Source: JAJCYK01 sp965224285 (GTDB lineage Bacteria > Bacteroidota > Bacteroidia > Cytophagales > Cyclobacteriaceae). From it: 64,000 bases of DNA. Positions within the stretch are counted from its first letter, which is position 1. The number at the start of each line of letters is the position of its first letter. A model generated the notes under the pieces. The model was not told the DNA's origin and made no database searches. It worked only from the letters and a program-made list of their open reading frames with translations. The position numbers and the translations under genes are program-made. Location: the NCBI GenBank assembly GCA_965224285.1, contig OZ245043.1, positions 868,001 to 932,000 of the forward strand. Direction: 5' to 3'. This document shows, piece by piece, positions 41,601 to 50,517 of this stretch.

Positions 41601-42176
41601 TTAGCTTTGTGAGAAAAGATATACTTTAAATAACACGGCCTGACTAGTCATATTGTTTTTTACTGAGTGAGCAAAACGACCATCAAAGTAAAAAGTATCT
41701 CCTTGGTTTACGGTTACTTGCTGGGATTCGAAGCCATAGGTAAGTGATCCTGAAATCACAAAGATCAATTCCATGGCATCTGTGGCTACAGGGGCTCTAT
41801 AGCAATTAGGTTCAACCCGTACCAGGTTTACCCTTAAATTAACATTTTTAAATTCCTGGTGGAGCAGAAACTCATAGCGCAACCCATGGGAGTCTTCCCG
41901 GTCTTCAATCCGACCCTCATTTTTTCTGATCAGGATGAATGGTACTTCCTTTTCATTTATCACGCTCACTACCAGGTCTGCCATATTTACTCCTAGTGCT
42001 TTTGAAATATTTAGTAACACAGGTAGTGACGGGACTGCCCTGAAATTTTCGATCTTTGACAATAACCCGGCGGTGATGTTACTTCGTGAGGCAACGTCCT
42101 GTAGGTTAAGGCCCTGACTTTTCCTCTCTTCCCGTATTTTTTTCCCAATCTTGCTTAGTGCATCATCTTTTATCAT
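41601..42176 (-). CDS. XRE-family regulator with C-terminal cupin domain
   Basis: A 191-residue regulator: Cro/cI helix-turn-helix (about 9-62: IGKKIREERKSQGLNLQDVA, NITAGLLSKIENFRAVPS) followed by a cupin (about 115-188: MELIFVISGSLTYGFES, GDTFYFDGRFAHSVKNN). This is the PuuR-like architecture in which the cupin binds a small amine or acid effector. It lies between phnW and the divergent phnA-phnY pair, so it is the most likely local regulator of the aminophosphonate genes. Confidence 0.9.
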   Translation of the reverse strand: MIKDDALSKIGKKIREERKSQGLNLQDVASRSNITAGLLSKIENFRAVPSLPVLLNISKALGVNMADLVVSVINEKEVPFILIRKNEGRIEDREDSHGLRYEFLLHQEFKNVNLRVNLVRVEPNCYRAPVATDAMELIFVISGSLTYGFESQQVTVNQGDTFYFDGRFAHSVKNNMTSQAVLFKVYLFSQS

Positions 42177-42345
42177 GAATTCCTCTTTTAATCCCCAATT
42201 TTAAATGACATTCAATGTAGGTGGAGGCCAAAATATAAACTTATAAACGCTTTCTGAAATTAATCTCGATTAAACAATCTCATTTTACTAATAGTTAATA
42301 TTATTTTATATTTTTGACTTATATTATAATTTACCAAACCGGATA

Positions 42346-43563
42346 ATGATCAACGTAAACAATAGGAGTTATAGAATCAAAAATAAACCTGTAGTGGGAA
42401 TTTGCATGGACGGCACATCTTATGATTATTATGAAGCAGCCAAAGACCAAATGCCTAACCTTCAACGGTTTATTAAAGAAGGGTCAATGGGATTGGTTAA
42501 CACCGTGGTGCCCTCATTCACTAATCCAAATAATATGGCAATTGCTACCGGTGTTACCCCTGATGTGAACGGGATCTGCGGGAATTTTTATTATGACAAA
42601 GCTCTAGACCAAGAGGTGATGATGAATGATCCCAAATACATGTCAGCAGACACTATTTTTTCTGCCTTTGTCAATGCCGGCAAAAAGGTTGCTGTGGTCA
42701 CCACCAAAGATAAATTGAGAAAAATGCTAAACAAAAATCTCAATGGTGGCATTTGTTTTTCAGCAGAGTTATCGGTTGAAGCCAACCTGGCAGAGAATGG
42801 AATAGAAAATGTTATTGAACTGATGGGTAAGCCAAATCCAACCATATATGACCCGGATATTTCGGTCTATTGTATCGAAGCCGGCGCTAAGCTATTGGAG
42901 AAGGAGCATTTTGACCTCATTTACCTCACCACCACAGATTTTGTACAACATAAATACGCACCCACTGACCCCAATGCCATCGATTTCCTAAGAAAAGTAG
43001 ACCATTGGTTTGGTAAACTTGACCGCCTAGGTGCAATTATAGCGGTAACTGCCGATCACGGTATGAGTGCCAAAACCAACCCAGATGGCAGCCCCAAGGT
43101 TCAGTATATCGAAACATTGTTGGCGGAGGCTGGTATTAAATCAAGAGTTATTCTTCCCATTACCGACCCCTATGTGGTTCACCACGGCGCCTTGGGTTCC
43201 TATGGGACTGTTTATTTGGAAGACCAAGACTTGGTTAAAGCCAGATCGCTGCTAACCGCACTTGAAGGAATCGAGTTAGTACTAACCAACCAGGAAGCTG
43301 TTGAAAGATTTAATTTACCCGCCGATCGTATTGGAGAACTGGTGGTATTATCGGACGAACACACGGTAATCGGACGCTCTGAGGATTGGCACGACCTGGA
43401 TAAGGTCAAGGTCGGACTTAGATCTCATGGTGGACTACATGAAAGCGTGGTACCGTTGATATTGAATAAAAAACTTAGTCCTGAATATTCAGAAAGACTG
43501 GCTTCGGGTGAAGCTAGAAACTTCGATGTTTATGACTTTTTGTGCAATGGAACAGTTGATTGA
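42346..43563 (+). CDS. phnA: Phosphonoacetate hydrolase
   Basis: A 405-residue alkaline-phosphatase-superfamily enzyme. VVGICMDGTSYDYYE (Asp22), the nucleophile Thr59 in VPSFTNPNNMAIATGV, TTTDFVQHKYAP (Asp198, His202), AVTADHGMS (Asp237, His238) and SHGGLHE give the two-zinc site, and the arrangement matches characterised phosphonoacetate hydrolases of rhizobia and pseudomonads. It cleaves the C-P bond of phosphonoacetate to acetate and phosphate. The next gene, phnY, starts 3 bp after its stop, so the two form an operon for the last two steps of the pathway. Confidence 0.93.
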   Translation: MINVNNRSYRIKNKPVVGICMDGTSYDYYEAAKDQMPNLQRFIKEGSMGLVNTVVPSFTNPNNMAIATGVTPDVNGICGNFYYDKALDQEVMMNDPKYMSADTIFSAFVNAGKKVAVVTTKDKLRKMLNKNLNGGICFSAELSVEANLAENGIENVIELMGKPNPTIYDPDISVYCIEAGAKLLEKEHFDLIYLTTTDFVQHKYAPTDPNAIDFLRKVDHWFGKLDRLGAIIAVTADHGMSAKTNPDGSPKVQYIETLLAEAGIKSRVILPITDPYVVHHGALGSYGTVYLEDQDLVKARSLLTALEGIELVLTNQEAVERFNLPADRIGELVVLSDEHTVIGRSEDWHDLDKVKVGLRSHGGLHESVVPLILNKKLSPEYSERLASGEARNFDVYDFLCNGTVD

Positions 43564-43566
43564 GTA

Positions 43567-45006
43567 ATGGGACAAAATTCAATTACAGAGTTTGGTAGTA
43601 TTATTGGCGGCCAGGAGATCACCTCCGGCGAATGGATAGATGTGTTCAATCCCTATACCGGTAATATGGTAGGTCGTGTGGCGTCGATCGATGCCGAAAC
43701 CTTGGACCAGGTGATGGAAGACACCTATAATACGCGATTAACACTTACCAGGTATGAGAGGCAGAACATTCTTAATACAATGGCGGACGCTGTCGATGAC
43801 AGGGTGGACGAAATAAGCCGCCTCATCACAGACGAAGCCGGGCTTAGTTTAAAGGACACACGTTATGAAGCAAGCAGAGTAGCCGATGTATTGCGGTTCT
43901 CTGCCATAAAAGCACTGGATGACGATTCACAGGTGTTTCCCTGCGACGTTTCAAAAAATGGTAAAAAGCGCAGAATCTATACTACCAGGGAACCACTTAA
44001 ATTAATATCCGCCATCACCCCCTTCAATCATCCCATGAACCAGGTGATCCACAAAATTGCACCTGCCATAGCTACAAACAATACGGTGGTTTTAAAACCA
44101 TCAGAGAAAACTCCATTGTCTGCCTATTATTTGGCAAAACTCGCACTAGAATGCGGTTTACCAGCTCACGCACTCAACGTCATCAATGGCCCCATTGAGC
44201 AGTTGGCCGATACACTGGTGAAAGATCCTCGGGTAAGCTTGGTTTCCTTTACAGGAAGCAGTGCTATAGGAAAGCTTATTGCCAGAAACTCTGGCTATAA
44301 AAAGCTAGTTTTAGAGCTTGGCGGTAGTTCAGCCATGATCGTTTTGGCAGATGCAAATATCGATGAAGCGGTAGAAATTACCATTAACGGGACTTTCAAA
44401 AATTCAGCTCAAAGATGTACAGCAATCAGAAGGATCCTGGTCCACCAATCAATAGCTGAAGATTACGCTAAAAGTCTGGCAGCTGCGGTTAGTAAAATCA
44501 CCTACGGCAACCCTTATGACCCTGAAACTGATATGGGTACCGTAATTGATGAAAATGCCGCCATTGAAATGGAAAACAGGGTAAAAGACGCCATTGAACA
44601 TGGTGCTATCTGCTTGGTGGGTAACAAAAGAGAAGGGGCCGTTTTTTCGCCAACTGTTTTGGATCACGTACAGAATAGTTATGAAATTGTGTCCAAAGAA
44701 ACCTTTGGACCAGTGGCTCCGATATTGAGATTCAAAACCCTGGATGAAGCAATTGAAATAGCTAATGACACACCCTATGGACTATCCGGAGCAGTGGTTA
44801 GTGATCACTGGCCCTCCATCCAACGGGTCATAACGGAATTGGAAACCGGTACGGTAAATGTAAATGAAGCTCCGAGTTACCGCTTGGAGTGGACTCCATT
44901 TGGTGGAGTAAAAGACTCAGGACTTGGTTATAAAGAAGGTGTTATTGAGGCTATGAAAGCGTATACCAACGTAAAGACGTACTCACTACCCTGGGAACTA
45001 CCTTAA
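43567..45006 (+). CDS. phnY: Phosphonoacetaldehyde dehydrogenase
   Basis: A 479-residue ALDH. Catalytic Cys284 in KNSAQRCTAIRR and Glu250 in VLELGGSSAMIV are present; ITPFNHPMNQVIHKIAPAIA and FTGSSAIGK contact NAD. The AQRCTA context and the arginines around it fit phosphonoacetaldehyde dehydrogenase (PhnY), which oxidises phosphonoacetaldehyde to phosphonoacetate with NAD. Placement 3 bp after phnA supports the assignment. Confidence 0.92.
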   Translation: MGQNSITEFGSIIGGQEITSGEWIDVFNPYTGNMVGRVASIDAETLDQVMEDTYNTRLTLTRYERQNILNTMADAVDDRVDEISRLITDEAGLSLKDTRYEASRVADVLRFSAIKALDDDSQVFPCDVSKNGKKRRIYTTREPLKLISAITPFNHPMNQVIHKIAPAIATNNTVVLKPSEKTPLSAYYLAKLALECGLPAHALNVINGPIEQLADTLVKDPRVSLVSFTGSSAIGKLIARNSGYKKLVLELGGSSAMIVLADANIDEAVEITINGTFKNSAQRCTAIRRILVHQSIAEDYAKSLAAAVSKITYGNPYDPETDMGTVIDENAAIEMENRVKDAIEHGAICLVGNKREGAVFSPTVLDHVQNSYEIVSKETFGPVAPILRFKTLDEAIEIANDTPYGLSGAVVSDHWPSIQRVITELETGTVNVNEAPSYRLEWTPFGGVKDSGLGYKEGVIEAMKAYTNVKTYSLPWELP

Positions 45007-45160
45007 AATGCCAGGAACTACCGATACGGCTACCCGGTCTTTCAACTGCCATACCAACTCAGGTCCGGTTAAGGTTCACCATATCATGACCGGCATTTTC
45101 TCACCATGCGCAGCAAAAATAGGGTGGTCACTGATCCTGTCCCTGTGAATATGATAGGAC

Positions 45161-46409
45161 CTATCTCCTGACGAAGAGTACCATAAGCGCGCTTAAAAAA
45201 CAAATAAACGCCGTCAGCACAAAAACAATATTCTCCTGTCCAGTTTGATCGACCAGGTAACCGATTAGCGGTTCCCCTCCGCCTGCAAATGCGTAGGCAA
45301 AGGTATTCATTACACCCACTCCTGTACCGGATCGGTTAACACCCAATAAATCCGGACTTAAGGGCCAAAAACAAGCCTGCGGTCCGTAAACGAAAAATCC
45401 TGCAAAAAAAAGTAGCAGCAATCCTCCGAAAACCAGATTCTGAGGAATGACATAAACCAGTAAAACCGCTATTCCAGCTAACGCCATGGAAAGGGCAATT
45501 GGTTTGGACCGGTTGGAATTAAAATATCTATCAGATAGTTGTCCAAAGAATATGGTTCCCATGGCCATTCCCACCGGTAGTGCCAAGGCAATCCAGGTGC
45601 TTGGATGATTCGTCAATTTTGGTTCCCAAATAGTATAGAGGAACCCAGATCAACAATCCATAACGGGCCATATTTTGAAAGCCGATTGAAAAACAAGCCA
45701 GTATAAACTTCTGATTTTTCAGTACTATCAGGTATCGCTGCATTGAACTTTCCTGCAAGGAATCCGTCTTTCCCGAATGGTTGTTGTCATCCGGAATTGA
45801 GAAACCGCTATCTTCCGGCTTGTCCCTGACCACCGAGAAAAACACCACGCAACCCAACAGCAACAGCAGTACCGGAATCCGAAAGATCCATCTCCAACTT
45901 AAATCATAAATATCCAGTAACACAATAGAGAGTAGATAGATAAGGATCGAGGAACAGGCCGCCGCAAACACATAAAAACCGAATGCTTTACCTCTTTCCA
46001 TTTCACCCCACCAGTTGGCCACCAGGCGGCTTCCGGGAGCCCAGCCTAACGATTGGCAAAATCCATTCAAGGTCCAAAAAACCAGTATCATCAGGTAGCT
46101 GCTTGCCAAACTGGTAGCCCAGTTCATGGCAACCGAGAGCAGGCCGCCAAGAACCATTAGGTAACGAGCCCCAAATTTATCTGCCAGATTCCCGTTAATG
46201 AATTGACCTAATCCATAGGCCCAGAGCATACTCCCTCCAATCCATCCAACCGCTTGTTTTGAGATATTGAGCTCCTCTCCCATACCTAAAATAGCCCAAC
46301 CAAAATTTTGTCTGCCGGTATAGAAAAAAAGATAGCAAAACATCACCGCAAATAGCATTCGCCATTGAGCTTTCCTGAATTCAGGGTTTGTAGCACCTTG
46401 AAGGATCAT
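45161..46409 (-). pseudogene. MFS organophosphate/phosphonate transporter interrupted by one frameshift
   Basis: The first frame (from ATG 46409) gives 12-helix-type N-terminal two thirds: FCYLFFYTGRQNFGWAILGM, FINGNLADKFGARYL, and continues to LIWVPLYYLG, then runs into unrelated residues. The continuation is found one frame over from about 45630: TIWEPKLTNHPSTWIALALP, FGQLSDRYF and the last helices to the stop at 45161. Together they make a normal OPA-like transporter of about 410 residues. A single-base indel near 45615-45650 separates the halves. It overlaps the Zn-alcohol dehydrogenase gene by 4 bp, so it was the third gene of the pbfA operon. It could be a true mutation or an assembly error. 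Confidence 0.8.
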
Positions 46410-47491
46410 AGATTAGGTTGAATAGCCACCCTGGCCCATTTTTGCCGTTTGGCAATGCCAACAGCTTGTTCAAGTTGGTCTAATTGATAGGGAGGGCTTA
46501 CCAGTGATTCAAAAGGAAAACGATCACTGATTTGTTCAAGGAATGCTACCGCTTCATCTAAATGCCAGGGTGAATAATTGTGAACTCCCTTGATATATAG
46601 GCATTTCCGTATAATTTGCTCTCCGGTAATATTCAATTCGGAATCTGGGTGGACCAATCCAACCAACAGGTAACCACCTCCCGGGCGAAGTAGGTTTACC
46701 CCCTGTGGGATCAATTTTTTTGATCCTGCTACCTCAATAACTGTATCAACCCCACCGGCAACCTGATCCAAAACCAATTTGGCAGCTGCTTCGGGGTCCC
46801 GGGCATCTACCGCCACAGCCCCGAATTGCGGAATCAATCCCAGGCGTTCTTGGTTAATCTCCAGACAAAATATCCTCGATATTCCCATCACACTAAGTAA
46901 ACTACAGGCGTATAGTCCTAATAACCCCCCACCCTGAATCACCACATTCCTGGAATTTTCCGCTATGTAAGAAACGGCATTGACCATAGTAGCCAATGCA
47001 CAGTTGGCTGGTGCCGCCACTGAATTGGGCACTGAATTGGGCACTTTAACCATATGTGTACCAGTCCGGATATGAATATGACTGGCATAGCATCCATTCA
47101 AGCCGCTTCCATTATTAATAGAAACATGACCGTATTTAAACAATTTATGACATTTTTCAGGAAGCCGATGTTCAGTACAGGCCATACATTGGCCGCAACT
47201 ATCGGCTATCGACCAGGTCACCCGGTCGCCTATATCAAAACCATCACGAGCGTTGATGGCCACGATTTCCCCAACTGCTTCATGACCAAGGATACAAGGG
47301 GTTTCCTCTTTTCTCAGACCATCGATAGTGTGGACATCCGAACCACAAATTGTTGATAACAGGATCTTCACCAAGGCATCACCCGGCTCAAGATCAATGT
47401 GCAATTCTTTGGTCCTGTATTGAAATGGTTTACCTGTCCCTTGAAAGAGTTGGAAGTTAGTTATTATAGGTATCTGAGTACTCATAACCAC
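46406..47491 (-). CDS. Zinc-dependent medium-chain alcohol dehydrogenase
   Basis: A 361-residue MDR enzyme. Catalytic zinc site in TICGSDVHTIDG and ILGHEAVGEI; structural zinc cysteines CGQCMACTEHRLPEKC; nucleotide fold VVIQGGGLLGLYACSL. It lies 14 bp after pbfA and overlaps the transporter gene by 4 bp. Zn-dependent alcohol dehydrogenases recur in phosphonate-catabolism clusters and may act on hydroxyethylphosphonate or 1-hydroxy-2-aminoethylphosphonate, but the substrate is unproven. A 12-bp in-frame tandem duplication (VPNSVPNS) is visible mid-protein. Confidence 0.88.
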   Translation of the reverse strand: MVMSTQIPIITNFQLFQGTGKPFQYRTKELHIDLEPGDALVKILLSTICGSDVHTIDGLRKEETPCILGHEAVGEIVAINARDGFDIGDRVTWSIADSCGQCMACTEHRLPEKCHKLFKYGHVSINNGSGLNGCYASHIHIRTGTHMVKVPNSVPNSVAAPANCALATMVNAVSYIAENSRNVVIQGGGLLGLYACSLLSVMGISRIFCLEINQERLGLIPQFGAVAVDARDPEAAAKLVLDQVAGGVDTVIEVAGSKKLIPQGVNLLRPGGGYLLVGLVHPDSELNITGEQIIRKCLYIKGVHNYSPWHLDEAVAFLEQISDRFPFESLVSPPYQLDQLEQAVGIAKRQKWARVAIQPNL

Positions 47492-47505
47492 TAATTGGAC
47501 TCTGA

Positions 47506-48864
47506 TTACCCTTGGCTATTTTTAACAGAAACCTCCCCAAAACAGCGGTCCAAAATCGCTATTGCCTGATCCATTTCCTGAAGACTTATGGTGAGCGGCG
47601 GTGTTAATGTTAGGATATTACCCATGGTCAATTTAAAATTCAAACCCCGTTCCAGGGCCCTATACATAATTTCTTCAGCCTCATCAATCGGTTTTCTACC
47701 CTTTACCTCAGCAAGCTCAACTCCAAACAGCAGTCCAATACCTCTGACATCCTTGATCAACTGATATTTTTGACGGAGCTTAAGCAGCTCCTTTAATACA
47801 TATTCGCTCATTTTATTGACATGTTCCAGGATATTCTCGTCTTCCAGGAACTTTATGGCCGCCAGCGAGGCTGCGCAGGCCACCGGGTTTTTTTCATGAG
47901 TGTAGTGCCCCAACGCCCGGTCTTTCATTATATCCAGTCCCTCTCTGGCAATTAATGCTGCCAGGGGAAATATTCCCCCTCCAAGACCCTTACCTATCAC
48001 TACCATGTCCGGGACAATCCCGTAATGCTCGAAGGTAAACATGGTCCCAGTCCGGCCAAGACAGTGCGGAATTTCATCAAGGATCAACAGAGTCCCATGG
48101 CGGTCACAGGCGGCCCTTACCTTTTGCCAATACTCTTTTGGAGGAATAAACGGAGTAGACCTTACTGTCTCCGCTACCACAGCCGCCACATCCCCTTCTT
48201 TCTCCAAAACATATCCTATGTAGTCCGCACATTTCAACTTACATGCTCCGGCACAATCCCAGGGACAGTTTTGTTCATCCGGAGGGGGCACATGCTCGGT
48301 GCCGGGAAGCAGCGGACCGATCCCGTTTCTAAAAACCGCCTCACCGCCTATAGATATCGCATCCAGTGAAGCACCATGAAATGAGTCCCACATTGATATG
48401 GTTTTGAATCTGCCGGTTTTTACCCGTGCCAGTTTGAGCGCCATCCCTATGGCAAGCGAGCCTCCAGGTGCGAATAAAACTTTGTTAAGATCCCCGGGCG
48501 CTAGCTCTGTCAACTTTCTGGCCAATGCAATGGCTGGTTTGTTAGTATATCTTCTGGTACAAAATGACAGCTCTTGCATCTGCTCGGTGATAGCCTGAAT
48601 TACTTTAGAGTTCCCGAAACCTACTTGGTGTACATTATTACCATGAAAATCCAGGTAACTGCGTCCCTGGACATCTACAATAGTAGCTCCTGAGCACGAA
48701 TCCATCACATTGAGGCATGGCGTAGAAAGAGACTGGTGTAGAAAGTACTTATTGTCTTGTTCCAATAAACCGACAGTTTCCCGATTAAGGTGGTTATGCC
48801 AGTAATCAACTCTTTTGCTGGTTATATTTATATCTCCCTCCGATCGTAGATTTTCCTGTTCCAT
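47506..48864 (-). CDS. pbfA: (R)-1-hydroxy-2-aminoethylphosphonate ammonia-lyase (class III aminotransferase fold)
   Basis: A 452-residue PLP enzyme. FLHQSLSTPCLNV, LDFHGNNVHQVGFG, ELSFCTRRYTNKPA, ISMWDSFHGASLDAISIGGE and PLLPGTEHVPPPD are the hallmarks of PbfA, the lyase that converts (R)-1-hydroxy-2-aminoethylphosphonate to phosphonoacetaldehyde and ammonia. The PLP lysine is Lys292 in VVIGKGLGGG and the PLP aspartate Asp263 in LILDEIP. Four cysteines spaced C-x3-C-x3-C-x3-C (200-212) form a possible metal site. It starts an operon with a Zn-alcohol dehydrogenase and a transporter and feeds the same intermediate as phnW. Confidence 0.9.
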   Translation of the reverse strand: MEQENLRSEGDINITSKRVDYWHNHLNRETVGLLEQDNKYFLHQSLSTPCLNVMDSCSGATIVDVQGRSYLDFHGNNVHQVGFGNSKVIQAITEQMQELSFCTRRYTNKPAIALARKLTELAPGDLNKVLFAPGGSLAIGMALKLARVKTGRFKTISMWDSFHGASLDAISIGGEAVFRNGIGPLLPGTEHVPPPDEQNCPWDCAGACKLKCADYIGYVLEKEGDVAAVVAETVRSTPFIPPKEYWQKVRAACDRHGTLLILDEIPHCLGRTGTMFTFEHYGIVPDMVVIGKGLGGGIFPLAALIAREGLDIMKDRALGHYTHEKNPVACAASLAAIKFLEDENILEHVNKMSEYVLKELLKLRQKYQLIKDVRGIGLLFGVELAEVKGRKPIDEAEEIMYRALERGLNFKLTMGNILTLTPPLTISLQEMDQAIAILDRCFGEVSVKNSQG

Positions 48865-49037
48865 ATGGACTTGCTTGGTCGTAGTAATACTAAATTAGTT
48901 GACATATTCCGATAGGTTCACCACATTCATACTAGCATGAATACACTGGTTTTATATTACTCTATCACAATTAAAATGATAACAGTATCTCCTACAGATT
49001 CACTGTTGAGTTGGTAAATATCGAAACAATTATTTAC

Positions 49038-49080
49038 ATATATTATATTTTAGCAGCTATTATTGATATATATTATATTT
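49038..49080. repeat. Direct repeat of a 13-bp AT-rich word in the pbfA/Rrf2 intergenic region
   Basis: ATATATTATATTT occurs at 49038-49050 and 49068-49080, starts 30 bp apart. The 513-bp region between the divergent pbfA operon and the Rrf2 gene holds no coding sequence, only AT-rich promoter-like sequence and the Rrf2 promoter at its right end. Confidence 0.5.
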
Positions 49081-49329
49081 ATGTGTTAAAGCCAATCAAG
49101 CAACAAAAACTGACCAAGTAACTTAGTAAAAGTTATTATACTAGCATTTACCCAGCCAAACCACCTGTTGTCTCCCTGCTGTTGGTTACTGGCAGGTCCA
49201 TTGATATTTTTCAGTCATTCTTCCCCAGCCCAAAAATCATCCCAAGTACTATCGCCGGAAGAGTGGTCTTCTGATTTTTACTTTATATTATCTTATGCCT
49301 ATGAAGTAAAAGTTTTTTGCTAATTTATA

Positions 49330-49370
49330 TAGGATACTTTTGTCCTACTTGATTAACCTGCGTATCTTTA
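49330..49370 (+). promoter_or_regulatory. Promoter of the Rrf2 operon with an inverted repeat over the -33 box
   Basis: A -33 box TTTG (49339-49342) and a -7 box TATCTTTA (49363-49370), 20 bp apart, fit the Bacteroidota consensus. The inverted repeat TAGGA (49330-49334), 8-bp spacer, TCCTA (49343-49347) is centred on the -33 box and is a good candidate for binding by the Rrf2 regulator itself. The expected transcription start falls at or within 1-2 bases of the ATG at 49378, so the first mRNA may be leaderless. Confidence 0.5.
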
Positions 49371-49377
49371 TGGCTAA

Positions 49378-49812
49378 ATGTTTTCGAAAGCCTGTGAATA
49401 TGCCATTAAGGCTACTGCTTACGTAGCGCTGCAATCTTTGGGAGATCAATGTACAAACCTAAAAGCCATCGCTGAAGAAATTGGATCCCCAGTAGCTTTT
49501 ACCGCCAAGATCATGCAACAGCTGGTAAGACATAACATTATGTATTCGGTGATGGGACCCACTGGAGGCTTTCAAATGGACCAAGAAAGGATTGATCAGG
49601 TGAAATTAAGTGAAGTAGTAAACGCCATTGACGGGGATGCTATCTACCAGCGCTGTGGACTGGGACTGGAGGCATGTGATGCTTCCCAACCTTGTCCGGT
49701 GCATGAAAAGTTTGCCAAAATACGTGACGACTTAAAAAGAATGCTGGAAACTACCAGCATTTATGAATTGGCTACCGGACTGGAAGTGGGAATGACATAT
49801 TTAAAAAGATAA
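49378..49812 (+). CDS. Rrf2-family Fe-S regulator (NsrR-like)
   Basis: A 144-residue winged-helix regulator starting MFSKACEYAIKATAYVALQS as is normal for Rrf2 proteins; the recognition region is LKAIAEEIGSPVAFTAKIMQ and the wing GPTGGF. Three cysteines, C93, C100 and C106 (QRCGLGLEACDASQPCPVH), are spaced to ligate an Fe-S cluster. The downstream genes for a truncated haemoglobin, RIC di-iron protein and haemerythrin point to sensing of nitric oxide or Fe-S damage, as for NsrR. Confidence 0.92.
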   Translation: MFSKACEYAIKATAYVALQSLGDQCTNLKAIAEEIGSPVAFTAKIMQQLVRHNIMYSVMGPTGGFQMDQERIDQVKLSEVVNAIDGDAIYQRCGLGLEACDASQPCPVHEKFAKIRDDLKRMLETTSIYELATGLEVGMTYLKR

Positions 49813-49905
49813 TATTTTACTATAAATAAGATAAAAAGGTCTTTAATTCCTAGTTAAGGATTTAATTGATTGGAGTTATAAGTTCAAACTAATATTTTTT
49901 CTAAA

Positions 49906-50301
49906 GTGAAGACACCGCAACAGATCATTCAAATGGATGATATCAAACTGCTGGTAGACAGCTTTTACGCCAAAGTGCGGGAAGACAGACTACTCGCCCC
50001 CATTTTTAACCAGCGGATAGCTAACAAATGGCCGCAGCACCTGGAGAAGATGTATCGTTTCTGGCAAACCGTTTTACTGGGTCAACATACTTACTATGGC
50101 AGCCCCTTTTTGCCTCACGCCAAACTACCATTGGATAAAGCTCATTTTACACGTTGGCTTGAACTATTTAATAACACCTTAGATGAACATTTCAGTGGTG
50201 AAAAAGCCCAGGAAGCCCGATGGCGAGCAGGAAAAATGGCCGAGATGTTTTATTACAAAATTCAGTCTAGCCGAAATAATCCCACTAATTCAATACTATG
50301 A
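49906..50301 (+). CDS. Group III truncated haemoglobin
   Basis: 131 residues from GTG 49906. VDSFYAKVREDRLLAPIF holds the B-helix aromatic pair, EKMYRFWQTVLLGQHTYYGS the E-helix region, and KAHFTRWLELFNNTL the proximal histidine (His80) with the family tryptophan. This is a trHbP (CtrHb) globin, usually linked to microaerobic or NO detoxification functions. Its stop codon overlaps the start of a small downstream frame (ATGA). Confidence 0.93.
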   Translation: MKTPQQIIQMDDIKLLVDSFYAKVREDRLLAPIFNQRIANKWPQHLEKMYRFWQTVLLGQHTYYGSPFLPHAKLPLDKAHFTRWLELFNNTLDEHFSGEKAQEARWRAGKMAEMFYYKIQSSRNNPTNSIL

Positions 50302-50456
50302 AAAAACCGACCACCAACCAGAAATTGGCCGCCAGTGACCCTAATGTGGCAAGGAAGGACGGTAATGTGATGCATTCTGATTTCAAGGTATCTGCTCATG
50401 GAAAGGATCAACCATCAGTCTTTGATTACCGAAACAGTAAGCCGAACCACGGGTAA
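50298..50456 (+). CDS. Small hypothetical protein of 52 residues in the NO-stress operon
   Basis: ATG 50298 overlaps the haemoglobin stop by 4 bp (ATGA), a typical translational coupling. The frame runs 52 codons (MKKPTTNQKLAASDPN to SVFDYRNSKPNHG) with codon use like its neighbours and no hydrophobic segment; charged and Asn-rich. No family recognised. The coupling is the main support. Confidence 0.5.
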   Translation: MKKPTTNQKLAASDPNVARKDGNVMHSDFKVSAHGKDQPSVFDYRNSKPNHG

Positions 50457-50517
50457 TCATGGACGCGGCTTGATACCCTTCGAAAACATACGGAGTCTTC
50501 AACTTATGGCATAGCAA

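Noticed and set aside
46980..47045. 12-bp tandem duplication in the Zn-alcohol dehydrogenase
   Set aside because: In frame (VPNSVPNS) and far from the active site; probably a harmless slippage event.
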